NCBI GenBank assembly: GCA_902793285.1
Contig: CADBCV010000013.1
Span: 16,235-80,234 of the forward strand
Reading direction: 5' to 3'
Length of the DNA: 64,000 nucleotides
Source of the DNA: Oscillospiraceae bacterium
GTDB taxonomy: Bacteria; Bacillota; Clostridia; Oscillospirales; Oscillospiraceae
The notes below the pieces were generated by a model, which was not told the origin of the DNA, did no database searches, and saw nothing but the letters and a program-made list of their open reading frames with translations. The position numbers and the translations under genes are program-made. Below, in pieces: positions 24,539-33,926 of this stretch. The stretch's first letter is position 1. Every line of letters begins with the position of its first letter.

Positions 24539-25618
24539 TTACTTCGCCGTGACGATCTCGGTCCAGGCGGTGTTGATGGCCTCGCGGTTACGGTAGGCGT
24601 TCTCCCAGTCCACGCCGAGATCGTGGTCGATGAGCCACTGGGTGTCCACGGAGCCGTGGGGGATCTCCTCCATGCCCTTGAAGACGGAGTGCATGTAGCC
24701 CTCGAGGATGAGCTTCTGGGCGTCCTCGCTCAGAAACCACTGTTCAAGCGCCTCGCACGCCTCGGTATTGACGTTTTTGCTGTGCTCCTCCGCGACGGTC
24801 ATCACAGTGGAGGGGATGAGCACCACGCCGTCCTCCGGGTAGATGCAGGCGAGATTCGTGACGGGGGTGCCGGCGTCCTCGGCCTCCTTGAGGACCTTGA
24901 GCACGGACTCCTCGAGGATCATGATGGCGGCGCACTCGCCGGTCTGGAGCTTCGTGATGGCGGTGGAGCCGGATTCGATCATGACGTTATTGGCGGCAAG
25001 GCCGCGGAGATAGTCCTCGCCGTAGTGGTCGTCCTGCGTGAGGGATGCGACGGCGGCGAAGGTGGTGCCGCTCGACATGGGGTTGCCCATGGAGATATAG
25101 CCCTTGAGGGCGGGGTCGGTGGCAAAGTCATGGAAGCTCTTCGGGATGGCGACGCCCTTCGCGGCCCAGGCTTCCTCCATCTCGGGGTTATAGGCGAGGA
25201 CCATGTTGCACACGCGCACGGGGTACCAGTAGCCCTCCTCGTCATAGGGGAAGCGGAGCAGGTCCGCAGGGTCCTCGATCTCCACCGGCTCTAAGTAGCC
25301 CGCCTCCTTGAGCTCGAGCGAGAGGGCGGGCTCCGCGACCAGCATCATGTCGCAGTCGAGCGCGCCGGTCTCCATCTCGCCGTAGATCTTGGTGATGAGG
25401 GAGCTTGTGCCGCCGTAGAAGAAGAAGCTGCCGTTGTTGCCGGGTGTGAGATTCGGGAACTCCTTTTTGATCGCCTCGTCCAGCATGTCGAGCACGAACT
25501 GGTACATGGAGGAGTAGATGACGACCTCGCCCTCCACATCCTCATTCACGGCGAAGGCGGCGGAGCCGAGGGACAGCATCAGCGCGAGCGTTAGCGCAAA
25601 GGCCAGGATTTTTTTCAT
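24539..25618 (-). CDS. ABC transporter substrate-binding protein, FbpA-like
   Basis: 359 residues from ATG 25618 (GGAGGTATGCAAC upstream; 18 extra codons of open frame precede it without a site). A signal peptide MKKILAFALTLALMLSLGSA ending AFA gives an exported protein without a lipobox. The mature start GEVVIYSSMYQFVLDMLDEA and AITKLQTGECAAIMILEES are typical of type-2 periplasmic binding proteins for ferric iron, thiamine or phosphonates. It delivers the ligand to the adjacent permease/ATPase. The ligand is unassigned. Confidence 0.85.
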   Translation of the reverse strand: MKKILAFALTLALMLSLGSAAFAVNEDVEGEVVIYSSMYQFVLDMLDEAIKKEFPNLTPGNNGSFFFYGGTSSLITKIYGEMETGALDCDMMLVAEPALSLELKEAGYLEPVEIEDPADLLRFPYDEEGYWYPVRVCNMVLAYNPEMEEAWAAKGVAIPKSFHDFATDPALKGYISMGNPMSSGTTFAAVASLTQDDHYGEDYLRGLAANNVMIESGSTAITKLQTGECAAIMILEESVLKVLKEAEDAGTPVTNLACIYPEDGVVLIPSTVMTVAEEHSKNVNTEACEALEQWFLSEDAQKLILEGYMHSVFKGMEEIPHGSVDTQWLIDHDLGVDWENAYRNREAINTAWTEIVTAK

Positions 25619-25660
25619 GTTGCATACCTCCGTTGTTTGATTTTCGGTTTTATCGGATTG

Positions 25661-25735
25661 CGGGCGGGGCAAGCCCCGCCCCTACGACAGGCGGGAACAT
25701 TTACACATATGGGACGATTGTGCCGGGTCGCAGGC
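25661..25735. repeat. Dispersed repeat between the ABC and aromatic operons
   Basis: GGGCGGGGC (25663-25671) and GCCCCGCCC (25674-25682) form a hairpin ending in CTACGACAGGCGGGAAC, then the spacer motif GGACGATTGTGCCGGGTCGC also seen near 36650, 53370 and (inverted) 63930. It could terminate the aromatic operon, which ends at 25749. Confidence 0.6.
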
Positions 25736-25748
25736 TGCGCGCGCTCTC

Positions 25749-26915
25749 TCAGCCCATGATCTTCTTGAGATCGGCGAGGCGCTCGAGGGCGGCGTTGAGG
25801 GTCTCGTCCTTCTTGGCAAAGTGGAGGCGGATGATGTGGTTCACGTTCTCCCGGAAGAAGGAGCTGCCCGGGACGCCCGCGACGCCGACCTTCGCGGCCA
25901 TCTCCTCGCAGAATTCCACGTCGCTCTGCCCCTTTTTGAGATAGGGGGAGATGTCGGTGAGGAGAAAGTATGTCCCCTCGGGATCGGTGAAGGGAATGCC
26001 GAGATCGCGGAGCCCTCCCGTGAAGAGGGCCTTCATGTGGGCGTAGTGGGCGGTAAAGTCGGTATAATAGCTGTCGGGCATCTCAAGGCCCACGATGGCG
26101 GCCTCCATGAGGGGTGCGGGCGCGCCGACGGCGTTGAAGTCGTGAAACTGCTTGATCTTGTCCATGAGGTGCTTCGGCGCGATGGCGTAGCCGAGACGCC
26201 AGCCCGTGATGGAATAGGTCTTGGAGAGAGAGTTGCAGGTGACGGTGCGCTCCCACATGCCGGGGAGATTGGCGAGGTAGGTGTGGACGTGCCCCTCGTA
26301 GATGATATGCTCATACACCTCGTCCGTGACGGCGTAGACGTCGTACTTGATGCAGAGGGCGGCGATGAGCTCCAGCTCCTCCTTCGTGAAGACGCGGCCG
26401 CTGGGGTTTGAGGGGTTGCAGAGGATGATGGCCTTGATGCCCTTTTTGAACACATCCTCGAGGACGTTGGGGTCAAAGCGGAAGGAGGGCGGGACGAGGG
26501 GGATGAAGACCGGCTCGCAGTCGGCGAAGAGGGTCTGGGCGGCGTAGTTTTCAAAATACGGGGAGAACATGGCGATCTTGTCCCCGGGATTCGTGAGGGC
26601 GAAAAGCGTGTCCACCATGGCCTCGGTCGAGCCGATGGTCACGACGATCTCGGTCTCGGGGTCGATGTCGCGGCCCATGAAGCGCCTGGTCTTCGCGGCG
26701 ACGGCGCGGCGGAAGTTCGGCGCGCCCATCGTGATGGGGTACTGGTGAGGGCCGACGGCGGCGACCTCGGCAAGCCTGTCGGTCATGGCCTTGGGCGGGT
26801 CAAAGTCCGGGAAGCCCTGGGCGAGGTTGATGGCGTTATTCGCGATGGCGATGCGCGTCATGCGGCGGATGACGGAGTCTGTGAACTGGCTGCACTTTTG
26901 ATTCATGGGTTTCAT
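25749..26915 (-). CDS. Class I/II PLP-dependent aminotransferase, probably aromatic/aspartate type
   Basis: 388 residues from ATG 26915, which overlaps the aroQ stop. The fold-type I features are LAQGFPDFDPP near the start, NPSNPSGRVF, TDEVYEHIIY, the lysine in SLSKTYSITGWRLGYA that binds PLP, and a late ENVNHIIRLHFA. It sits last in the aromatic operon, so it most likely transaminates phenylpyruvate and 4-hydroxyphenylpyruvate to Phe and Tyr; aspartate or kynurenine-type activity is the alternative. The longer open frame upstream (to 27005) is within aroQ and is ignored. Confidence 0.85.
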   Translation of the reverse strand: MKPMNQKCSQFTDSVIRRMTRIAIANNAINLAQGFPDFDPPKAMTDRLAEVAAVGPHQYPITMGAPNFRRAVAAKTRRFMGRDIDPETEIVVTIGSTEAMVDTLFALTNPGDKIAMFSPYFENYAAQTLFADCEPVFIPLVPPSFRFDPNVLEDVFKKGIKAIILCNPSNPSGRVFTKEELELIAALCIKYDVYAVTDEVYEHIIYEGHVHTYLANLPGMWERTVTCNSLSKTYSITGWRLGYAIAPKHLMDKIKQFHDFNAVGAPAPLMEAAIVGLEMPDSYYTDFTAHYAHMKALFTGGLRDLGIPFTDPEGTYFLLTDISPYLKKGQSDVEFCEEMAAKVGVAGVPGSSFFRENVNHIIRLHFAKKDETLNAALERLADLKKIMG

Positions 26916-27358
26916 GTGTTTTCTCTCCCCTCCAGATAGTTTTTGAGAAACAGGATGGCCTGCCGGTAGCCCTCGAAGCCGAGGCCGATATAGCTTTTTA
27001 CGCACGCGAGGCCCGCGTAGGAGATCTGCCGGAAGCTCTCGCGCTTTGTGACGTCGGAAAGGTGCACCTCCACGGCGGGGATACTGACGGCCTTGAGCGC
27101 GTCGAGGATGGCGACGCTCGTGTGCGTGTAGGCCGCGGGGTTTATCACAATGCCGTCAATGCGGCCGTACGCGCCCTGGATCGTGTCCACGATGGCCCCC
27201 TCGTGATTGGACTGGAAAAGCTCCGCCTCGATGCCCTGCGCTTCACAGGTCTCGCGGATGAAGTTTTCCAGCGCCGCAAAGTCCTGCCTGCCGTAGATGT
27301 CCGGCTCCCGCAGGCCGAGCATGTTGAGATTCGGCCCGTTGATGATGAGCAGCTTCAT
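26912..27358 (-). CDS. aroQ: Type II 3-dehydroquinate dehydratase
   Basis: 148 residues, the standard length. It begins MKLLIINGPNLNMLGLREP (active-site loop with the catalytic Tyr in DIYG), then QSNHEGAIVDTIQ, INPAAYTHTSVAILDAL and EVHLSDVTKRESFR, all diagnostic. It dehydrates 3-dehydroquinate to 3-dehydroshikimate, cytosolic shikimate pathway. It overlaps both neighbours by 4 bp. Confidence 0.95.
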   Translation of the reverse strand: MKLLIINGPNLNMLGLREPDIYGRQDFAALENFIRETCEAQGIEAELFQSNHEGAIVDTIQGAYGRIDGIVINPAAYTHTSVAILDALKAVSIPAVEVHLSDVTKRESFRQISYAGLACVKSYIGLGFEGYRQAILFLKNYLEGRENT

Positions 27359-28575
27359 CCCAGCGCCTCCAGAACGGCGCGCGCGGTCTCCTCCGGCGTG
27401 CCGGTATTTTCGACGGTGAAGTCGGCAAACTGCGCGTACAGCGGGGCGCGGCGGGCGTACATGGCGCCGAGGTCCGCGTTTTCCGACAGGGGCCTCCCCT
27501 TTCGCGCAAGCTCCCCGACCGGCCGCGTGAGCCAGACGAGACGCCCGTTCTGGTGCAGGAGCGGGTAGTTTTCCGCCCGGGTGACGCAGCCGCCGCCCGT
27601 GGCGATAACCGTGTGGGACTCTTTGCCGAGCGCCGCGAGGACGGCCGTCTCCCGCCGGCGAAAGCCCGCCTCCCCCTCCAGCTCGAAGATGCGGGGGATG
27701 GACATGCCGGCCTCGCGCTCGATCTCTCTGTCCGCCTCGGCACAGGGGCGGCCCAGCCGCTGCGCGAGGAGCGCTCCCACGGTGGACTTGCCGCAGCCCG
27801 GCATCCCGATGAGGATGATGTTCTGCATGGAGGCGTCGAGAAGGGCTGTGATACGGGCGATCTCGGAATCGGGGAGGGCGCGGCCCTGGAAGATTTCGCT
27901 TGCGCGCTTGGCCTGGGCCACCAGCATCGTAAGACCCCCGGCGCAGGGGATGCCGCGCGCCTCCGCCTGCAGAAGGAGGGCGGTGCGCTTCGGGTTATAC
28001 ACCACATCCAAGACAGCCTCGAGCCCCGGGAAGCTGCAGAGCTCCACCGGGCTCACGCCGTTTTTGGGGTACATGCCGAGGGGCGTGGTGTTCACAAGGA
28101 TTTTCGCGTCCGCGTGGCGGTCGAGGTTCTGGTAGTTATTCTCACCATTCCGGGAGATGGGCACCACCTCGGCCCCGTGCGCTCTCAGCACCGCGCAGAC
28201 CGTGACGGATGCCCCGCCGGTGCCGAGGACGAGGGCCTTATTCCCCGCGATGCTGCCGGGGAGCGTTTGACGCAGCAGCGTCTCGAAGCCGAAGGCGTCG
28301 GTATTGTCGCCGAAGATCGTGCCGTCCTCGCGCCGCAGGAGAGTGTTGACGCTGCCGATGGTCCTTGCCGTGTCGGAGAGCGCATCGCAGAGGGGGATGA
28401 CGGTCTTTTTATACGGGATCGTGACGTTGAGGCCGTGCCAGGCGCCCTCCCGGATGAAAGCCTCCAGCTCCGCCGGCGCTTTTTCATAGAGGGCGTAGTC
28501 ATAGTCCGCAAGTTCCCGGTGGATGCGGGGGGAGTAGCTGTGGCCGAGCTTTTCGCCGAGCAGTCCGCATTGCAT
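27355..28575 (-). CDS. aroE-aroK: Shikimate dehydrogenase / shikimate kinase fusion
   Basis: 406 residues with two enzymes in one chain. Residues 1-245 are AroE: LGHSYSPRIH, NVTIPYKK (catalytic Lys), NTDAFGF and the NADP site GTGGASVT. Residues about 249-406 are AroK: the P-loop GMPGCGKST, the shikimate site in ADREIE, GGGCV and a lid GRPLSENADL. The two reactions are consecutive around shikimate, 3-dehydroshikimate to shikimate to shikimate 3-phosphate. A Met in the linker (ALLDASMQNIILIG) could mark the old kinase start, and an internal restart is possible. Confidence 0.93.
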   Translation of the reverse strand: MQCGLLGEKLGHSYSPRIHRELADYDYALYEKAPAELEAFIREGAWHGLNVTIPYKKTVIPLCDALSDTARTIGSVNTLLRREDGTIFGDNTDAFGFETLLRQTLPGSIAGNKALVLGTGGASVTVCAVLRAHGAEVVPISRNGENNYQNLDRHADAKILVNTTPLGMYPKNGVSPVELCSFPGLEAVLDVVYNPKRTALLLQAEARGIPCAGGLTMLVAQAKRASEIFQGRALPDSEIARITALLDASMQNIILIGMPGCGKSTVGALLAQRLGRPCAEADREIEREAGMSIPRIFELEGEAGFRRRETAVLAALGKESHTVIATGGGCVTRAENYPLLHQNGRLVWLTRPVGELARKGRPLSENADLGAMYARRAPLYAQFADFTVENTGTPEETARAVLEALG

Positions 28576-28576
28576 G

Positions 28577-29719
28577 TCAGATCACCTCGCTGTAGCTGCC
28601 GAGATACTCGTACTCGTCCGTGAGCTCGCCGAGCTCGCCCATGAGCTGGATGAAGCGCGGGGAGTAGACCGAGGTCTCGAAGTCAAAGTAGAACATGAAC
28701 TCGAAGCTCCGCTCCGGCATGGGGCGGCTTTCGAGCTTTGTGACATTGATGCCGAGGGCGTTGAAGCGGGAGAGGAGCTTATAGAGAGAGCCCGGCTCGT
28801 GCGGCAGGACCATCATGACGCTGGTCCGGTCCGCGCCGGGGTAGATTTCAAGATTGCGGGAAATGCAGATGAAGCGGGTGTAGTTGTTGCCGGAGTCCTG
28901 CACGTCGCTCTTTAAGATATCGAGCCCGTAGAGTCTCGAGCAGGCGCGGGAGGAGAGGGCCGCGATCCCGGGCTCTGTGGACTCCGCCGCCATTTTCGCG
29001 GCGAGGGCGGTGTTCTCGCAGGGGATGACCTTCACCTTCGGCAGGGTCTGCAGAAAGGCCGCGCACTGGGCGATGGCCTGGGGGTGGGAGTAGATCTCGC
29101 GGATGTCCTCGAGCTTCGTGCCCGGGCGGACGAGGAGGTTGTGGTCCACCTTTACCCGCACGGAGCGCACGATGCGAAAATCGTGCTTTCGCATGAGGTC
29201 GTAGACTGCGTTCACCGTGCCGGCGGTGCTGTTTTCCACCGGGATGACCCCATAGCGGCAGAGGCCCTTTTCGATGGCTGCGAAGACCGCGTCAAAGCTC
29301 GAGAAATAAAAGGTGCTGGGGCGCTTGAAGAGCTTTTCGCAGGCGATGCCGGAGTAGGCCCCCTCCACCCCCTGGCAGGCCACCGTGGCCGTCTCGGGAA
29401 AGAGCTGGGGCGTTTCCCGCAGGGCCTTTTCGATGGCGCGGGTCTCGGCGCTCTCGGGGCGGAGGATGCGCGTCTGATAGCTGCGGGAGAGCTCCATGAT
29501 GAGGGAGAAGAGGGAGAAAGCGTACTCGCGCATCTCCTCCGGGCACTGGGCCTCCAGGGTGCGGAGCTTCTCCTTTTCCCGGCGCAGGTCCAGAACGCGC
29601 ATCCCGTTATCCCGCTTCCAGAGGGCGATGTCGCCCGCGATGTCCATGCGGCGGTTGAAGAGCCCTAAAAGCTCGGCATCCAGCTCGTCAAGCTGCCTGC
29701 GGTAGTCCTGTAATTCCAT
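28577..29719 (-). CDS. pheA: Bifunctional chorismate mutase / prephenate dehydratase
   Basis: 380 residues. An AroQ-class chorismate mutase domain occupies about 1-90 (LDELDAELLGLFNRRMDIA, REKEKLRTLE); the prephenate dehydratase domain about 105-290 (VACQGVEGAYSGIACEKLF, VIPVENSTAGTVNAVYDLM, and the catalytic Thr-Arg-Phe in NNYTRFICI); and an ACT regulatory domain about 295-375 (VLPHEPGSLYKLLSRFNALG, LESRP) that normally binds phenylalanine. It makes phenylpyruvate from chorismate. One base separates it from aroE-aroK. Confidence 0.95.
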   Translation of the reverse strand: MELQDYRRQLDELDAELLGLFNRRMDIAGDIALWKRDNGMRVLDLRREKEKLRTLEAQCPEEMREYAFSLFSLIMELSRSYQTRILRPESAETRAIEKALRETPQLFPETATVACQGVEGAYSGIACEKLFKRPSTFYFSSFDAVFAAIEKGLCRYGVIPVENSTAGTVNAVYDLMRKHDFRIVRSVRVKVDHNLLVRPGTKLEDIREIYSHPQAIAQCAAFLQTLPKVKVIPCENTALAAKMAAESTEPGIAALSSRACSRLYGLDILKSDVQDSGNNYTRFICISRNLEIYPGADRTSVMMVLPHEPGSLYKLLSRFNALGINVTKLESRPMPERSFEFMFYFDFETSVYSPRFIQLMGELGELTDEYEYLGSYSEVI

Positions 29720-29732
29720 GTGGGTCCCTCCC

Positions 29733-30785
29733 TCAAATGATCATATCATAGACCGCGACGGCGGCCGCGGCCTCGAGGACCGGGACGGCGCGCGGAACGA
29801 TGCAGGGGTCGTGCCGCCCCTCGACCGTGAGCGTCTCAGGCGAGAGCGTTTTGAGATTCACGCTCTGCTGCGCCCGCGCAATCGACGGGGTGGGCTTGAT
29901 CGCGGCTCTGAACACCAGGGGCATCCCGTTTGAAATGCCGCCGAGGATGCCGCCCGCGTGGTTCGTGACGGTTTCGACGCGCCCGGCGTTTACACAGAAG
30001 GCATCGTTATGCTCACTGCCGCGCATCCGGGCGGCCCGGAAGCCCGCGCCGAACTCCACGCCCTTCACGGCGGGGACGGCGAAGACGAGGCGGGCGATCT
30101 GGTTCTCAAGCCCGTCAAACATCGGCTCCCCCACGCCGGGAGGCAGGCCGCGCACCACGCACTCGATGATGCCGCCGACGGAGTCCCCCTCCGCCCGGGC
30201 GCTCTGAATGGCAAGGCGCATTTGCTCCCCCGCGGCGTCGTCCACGACGGGGAAGGACTTTTCCGCGACGGAGCTTTCAAACGCGCCCTCGTCCCGGATG
30301 CCCGCGAGCTCCCAAATCCGGGCATCGACCGTGATGCCCCGTACCGCGAGCGCCTGCCTGAGGATGCCCCCCGCGACGCAGAGGGGCGCCGTGAGCCTGC
30401 CGGAGAAGTGGCCCCCGCCGCTGAAGTCCTGAAAGCCGCCGAACTTCACCTCCGCGGTGTAGTCGGCATGGCCCGGGCGGGGCGTGATTTTGAGCTTGGA
30501 ATAATCCCGCGGTCTTGTGTTGGTGTTTCGGATTACGGCGGTCAGCGGCGCGCCGCAGGTACAGCCGTCCTTGAGCCCTGCGAGAAATTCCGGGCGGTCT
30601 GCCTCCCTGCGGGGGGTGGACCAATCGTTCTGTCCGGGGGCGCGGCGGTTTAAGAAGGCTTGCAGCGCCTCCGTGTCCACGGGCAGCCCCGCGGGCAGGC
30701 CGTCGAGCGTCATGCCGATGGCCTCCGAATGGCTCTGCCCGAAAATGCTCAGGCGCAGGCGCCGGCCGATAAAGGTACTGCTCAT
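29733..30785 (-). CDS. aroC: Chorismate synthase
   Basis: 350 residues from ATG 30785; GGAGGTGCGCGAG precedes it, and the GTG at 30794 falls inside that site so is not used. Signatures are the N-terminal FGQSHSEAIG, RPGHADYTAEVKFGGF, and SGGGHFSGRLTAPL. FMN-dependent trans-elimination converts EPSP to chorismate, the branch point. The stop of aroA overlaps its start by 4 bp. Confidence 0.95.
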   Translation of the reverse strand: MSSTFIGRRLRLSIFGQSHSEAIGMTLDGLPAGLPVDTEALQAFLNRRAPGQNDWSTPRREADRPEFLAGLKDGCTCGAPLTAVIRNTNTRPRDYSKLKITPRPGHADYTAEVKFGGFQDFSGGGHFSGRLTAPLCVAGGILRQALAVRGITVDARIWELAGIRDEGAFESSVAEKSFPVVDDAAGEQMRLAIQSARAEGDSVGGIIECVVRGLPPGVGEPMFDGLENQIARLVFAVPAVKGVEFGAGFRAARMRGSEHNDAFCVNAGRVETVTNHAGGILGGISNGMPLVFRAAIKPTPSIARAQQSVNLKTLSPETLTVEGRHDPCIVPRAVPVLEAAAAVAVYDMII

Positions 30786-32044
30786 CTCGCGCACCTCCAG
30801 AAGTCCTCCCAGAAAGCGGGATAGGATTTTCGCACGCAGTCTGCGCCGCTGATCGTTACGCTCTCACGGCAGAGGCCGGCGGCAACGGCGGCGCTCATGG
30901 CGATGCGGTGGTCGCGGCAGGAATCAACGTCACCGCCGCGAAGTCCGCCCGTGCCGTGGATGACGAGGCCGTCGGGCAGCTCCTCCGCCGCCCCGCCGAG
31001 GTCGCGTATCAGCTTTGCCGTCGTTTGCAGGCGGTCGGACTCCTTCATGCGAAGCCGCGCCGCGTTTACGATGCGCGTGTCGCCCTCCGCCCCGCAGGCG
31101 AGCACCGACAGAACCGGAACCAGATCGGGGATCGGGGCGGCGTCAATGGTGAGAGGCCGCAGCTTTGCGCGCCGTACTGTCACCTCGCCCTCGGAGGCTT
31201 CGAGCGAAGCGCCGAACTGTCTTAAGATTTCCAGAACGGCCATGTCCCCCTGGGCAGAGCGGAGATTCAGCCCGCGCACGGTGACGCCCTTTTCGCTCAG
31301 CGCGCCCATACAGAGGAAGAAGGCGGCGTTTGACCAGTCCCCTTCCGCGCGCAGGACGCCGGGAAGCGCAAAACCTTGGAGGCCGGGGATGCGCCAGCTC
31401 TGTCCCGCCCGCTCGATCCGGACGCCGGAGCGCGTGAGCGCGTCCTCCGTCAGGCGGAGATAGCCCGCGGATTCAAGCGTCCCCTCCGCCGTGACCGAGC
31501 TCGCGCCCGAAAGCCGCGGCAGGGCCATCAGGAGGCCCGAGAAATACTGGCTTGACACGTCCCCCGCGAGGCTGTAGGCCCCGCTCTGGAGCTGTCCGCC
31601 GAAACGCAGCCAGCTCCCGTCCCGGGAAATCTCCATCCCGTGGGCGCGCAGGACGTCTTCATAGATCTGCATGGGCCGCTCGGGCAGGCGGCCCTCCATT
31701 TTGAAACAGCCTGAGACGCCGAGCGCCCCGGCCACGGGGAGCAGAAAGCGGAGCGTTGAGCCGCTCTCCCCGCAGGGGAGCAGGCCGCCGCTGACCGGCT
31801 TTTGAATGGGCGTGACACGGATGCGGCGTCCCTTCGTTTCGATCCCCGCGCCAAGCGCTTTGAGGCACTTCGCCGTGGCGAGGATGTCCTTGGAAAAGCC
31901 GTCGATCAGAAGGGTTGTTTTCTCCGTCCCCAGCGCGGCGCAGATCAGCAGGCGGTGGGCAACAGATTTGGAGGAGGGAATACAGACTTTGCCCGCGCAG
32001 GGCCCCGGTGTCAGCCCGACAGAAAAACCGCGTTCCTTCTTCAT
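30782..32044 (-). CDS. aroA: 3-phosphoshikimate 1-carboxyvinyltransferase (EPSP synthase)
   Basis: 420 residues from ATG 32044, which overlaps the aroB stop (ATGA). Two-domain inside-out barrel signatures: IPSSKSVAHRLLICAAL, LPCGESGSTLRFLLPVAG, SSQYFSGLLMALP, RMKESDRLQT and DHRIAMSAAVA. It transfers enolpyruvate from PEP to shikimate 3-phosphate. The GESGSTLRF motif has Glu-Ser in place of the common Gly-Asn-Ala-Gly; this type of site is associated with class II, naturally glyphosate-tolerant enzymes in other bacteria, but tolerance here is not established. Confidence 0.94.
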   Translation of the reverse strand: MKKERGFSVGLTPGPCAGKVCIPSSKSVAHRLLICAALGTEKTTLLIDGFSKDILATAKCLKALGAGIETKGRRIRVTPIQKPVSGGLLPCGESGSTLRFLLPVAGALGVSGCFKMEGRLPERPMQIYEDVLRAHGMEISRDGSWLRFGGQLQSGAYSLAGDVSSQYFSGLLMALPRLSGASSVTAEGTLESAGYLRLTEDALTRSGVRIERAGQSWRIPGLQGFALPGVLRAEGDWSNAAFFLCMGALSEKGVTVRGLNLRSAQGDMAVLEILRQFGASLEASEGEVTVRRAKLRPLTIDAAPIPDLVPVLSVLACGAEGDTRIVNAARLRMKESDRLQTTAKLIRDLGGAAEELPDGLVIHGTGGLRGGDVDSCRDHRIAMSAAVAAGLCRESVTISGADCVRKSYPAFWEDFWRCAR

Positions 32045-33093
32045 CTCAGCCCCGCCTCCAGCCAGGTGTACGCCTCCTCCGCCGTCACGGGGAGGATCTC
32101 GCACCGGCCGACGGCGCGCGGCACGATGAGGTGCAGCCTGCCGCCGGAAAATTTCTTGTCCAAAAGTAAGGTATCATAGAGCTCCGCCGCGCTGTACTTT
32201 GTCTCGGTTGGAAGATCATATGCGCGCAGGAGGGCGATCACGGCGTCGCGGTCAGCGGGGGCGAGCAGGCCCTTTTTGCAGGCCGCGCGGCATATCATCG
32301 CCGTGCCGACCGAGACGGCCTCCCCGTGCAGGAGAGTGTAGGCGCTGCGGCTCTCCACCGCATGGCCAAAGGTATGGCCGAGATTCAAAAGTCTGCGCGC
32401 CCCGGTATCCCGCTCATCCTCCGCGACGATGGCAGCCTTGTGCCTTACGCAGGTTTCGATGACCTCCGCTGGCTCGATGCTCTTATCCCCGAGGGCCTTG
32501 AAGAGCGCGGGGTCGCCGAGGACGGCGTATTTGATGACCTCCGCGTACCCCGCCGCAAGCTCCCGCGCCGGCAGGGTTTGGAGAGTGTCGGTATCGCACA
32601 GGACCAGGGCGGGCTGATAGAACGCGCCCACCTGGTTTTTCCCCTGGGGCAGGTCGATGGCGGTCTTCCCGCCGACGGAGGAGTCCACCGCCGCGAGGAG
32701 CGTGGTGGGAACCTGGACGAAAGCGATGCCCCGCTGGTAGGTCGCGGCGGCAAAGCCGGCGAGATCGCCGGTCACCCCGCCGCCGAGGGCGACAAGGCAG
32801 TCCGTGCGGGTAAAGCGCCGCTCGGCGAGAAATTCCAAAAGCTCCCCATAGTGCCGCAGGCACTTGGTCCCCTCCCCCGCCGGGAGGACGAGGGAGCAGG
32901 TCTCAAGCCCCGCACCCTGAAGGCTCTCCAAAGCCGCCGCGCCGTAGAGGGGGAAGACGTTCTCCCCGGCGATGACGGCGCACTTTCGGGCCTTTGTCCT
33001 CTCGCGCACGCCCGCGCCCAGGGTTTGAAGGAGCCCCTGGCCGATCCGCACCGCGTAGTGCCCCGAGGGGGCGTTGACCGTGACGCTTCTCAT
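32041..33093 (-). CDS. aroB: 3-dehydroquinate synthase
   Basis: 350 residues from ATG 33093, overlapping the tyrA stop by 4 bp. NAD site GGGVTGDLAGFAAATYQRG, then PTTLLAAVDSSVGGKTAID, ELAAGYAEVIKYA, and the zinc ligands in LLNLGHTFGHAVE and LLHGEAV. It cyclises DAHP to 3-dehydroquinate. Slightly shorter than the usual 355-370 residues, but complete. Confidence 0.95.
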   Translation of the reverse strand: MRSVTVNAPSGHYAVRIGQGLLQTLGAGVRERTKARKCAVIAGENVFPLYGAAALESLQGAGLETCSLVLPAGEGTKCLRHYGELLEFLAERRFTRTDCLVALGGGVTGDLAGFAAATYQRGIAFVQVPTTLLAAVDSSVGGKTAIDLPQGKNQVGAFYQPALVLCDTDTLQTLPARELAAGYAEVIKYAVLGDPALFKALGDKSIEPAEVIETCVRHKAAIVAEDERDTGARRLLNLGHTFGHAVESRSAYTLLHGEAVSVGTAMICRAACKKGLLAPADRDAVIALLRAYDLPTETKYSAAELYDTLLLDKKFSGGRLHLIVPRAVGRCEILPVTAEEAYTWLEAGLR

Positions 33094-33926
33094 TTCCCGT
33101 CGATCTCCTCTTTGAGGCGCTTCCCCTCGGCAAGCAGGGCCGTGAGGGTTTCCCCGTCCTCCGCCGCCATGGCGTCGCGGTAGGATTTCAGGTTTTCGAT
33201 GAGGCAGTCCACCTCGCGGATGAGGTATTCGCGGTTTTCCAGAAAGAGCTCCGACCACATGGGGGCGTTGAGCCAGGCCACGCGGGTGAGATCCTTGTAG
33301 CTGCCGGCGGAGAAGCCGTGGTGGAGCTTTGCCGTGGGGCTTTTCACATAGGCGTTGGACACCACATGCGCAAGCTGGGAGGTGAAGGCGATCATCTCGT
33401 CGTGGGCCTCGGCCGTCGTGACCGAGAAACGCCCGAAGCCAGCCGGGGCGAGGAGGGTCTTGACTCTCTCGAGGAGGAAGATATCGTCAAACTGCGGCGG
33501 CACGATGACCATGGGCTGGCGGGCGTACATGGTGGCCTTCGCATATTTGTAGCCGGAATACTGGGTGCCCGCCATGGGGTGGCCGCCCACAAAGGTGAAG
33601 CCGTGCTCCGCCGCGATGGGAAAGCACGCCTCGCAGACCGTGCGCTTCGTGCCGCAGCAGTCCATGACGAGGGGCTTTTTGCCGATGTAGGGGGCGAAGT
33701 CCCGCAGGGTCTCGATGGCGGCCTCCGGGAAGATGGTGAGGAGGACAAGGTCGCAGTCGGAGATGTTCTCCTTCGTGAGCTCCCCGTCCGCATCGCCGCT
33801 CAGGAGGGCGAAGTCCAGGGTGCTCCGGCTGCGGTTGTGGGCGAGGACCGTCCAGCCCGCCGCGTGGTAGGCCTTCACGAAGCTGCCGCCGATGAGGCCG
33901 AGCCCAAATACGCCGACGGTGCTCAT
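33090..33926 (-). CDS. tyrA: Prephenate dehydrogenase
   Basis: 278 residues. The N-terminal Rossmann motif [15 protein letters not shown] binds NAD(P); DCCGTKR and [12 protein letters not shown] follow, containing the catalytic His, and the helical dimerisation domain (about 165-278) has [13 protein letters not shown]. It oxidatively decarboxylates prephenate to 4-hydroxyphenylpyruvate for tyrosine. No ACT domain is present, unlike the longer Gram-positive forms, so feedback control may rest on aroF and on the attenuator. Confidence 0.93.
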   Translation of the reverse strand: MSTVGVFGLGLIGGSFVKAYHAAGWTVLAHNRSRSTLDFALLSGDADGELTKENISDCDLVLLTIFPEAAIETLRDFAPYIGKKPLVMDCCGTKRTVCEACFPIAAEHGFTFVGGHPMAGTQYSGYKYAKATMYARQPMVIVPPQFDDIFLLERVKTLLAPAGFGRFSVTTAEAHDEMIAFTSQLAHVVSNAYVKSPTAKLHHGFSAGSYKDLTRVAWLNAPMWSELFLENREYLIREVDCLIENLKSYRDAMAAEDGETLTALLAEGKRLKEEIDGK

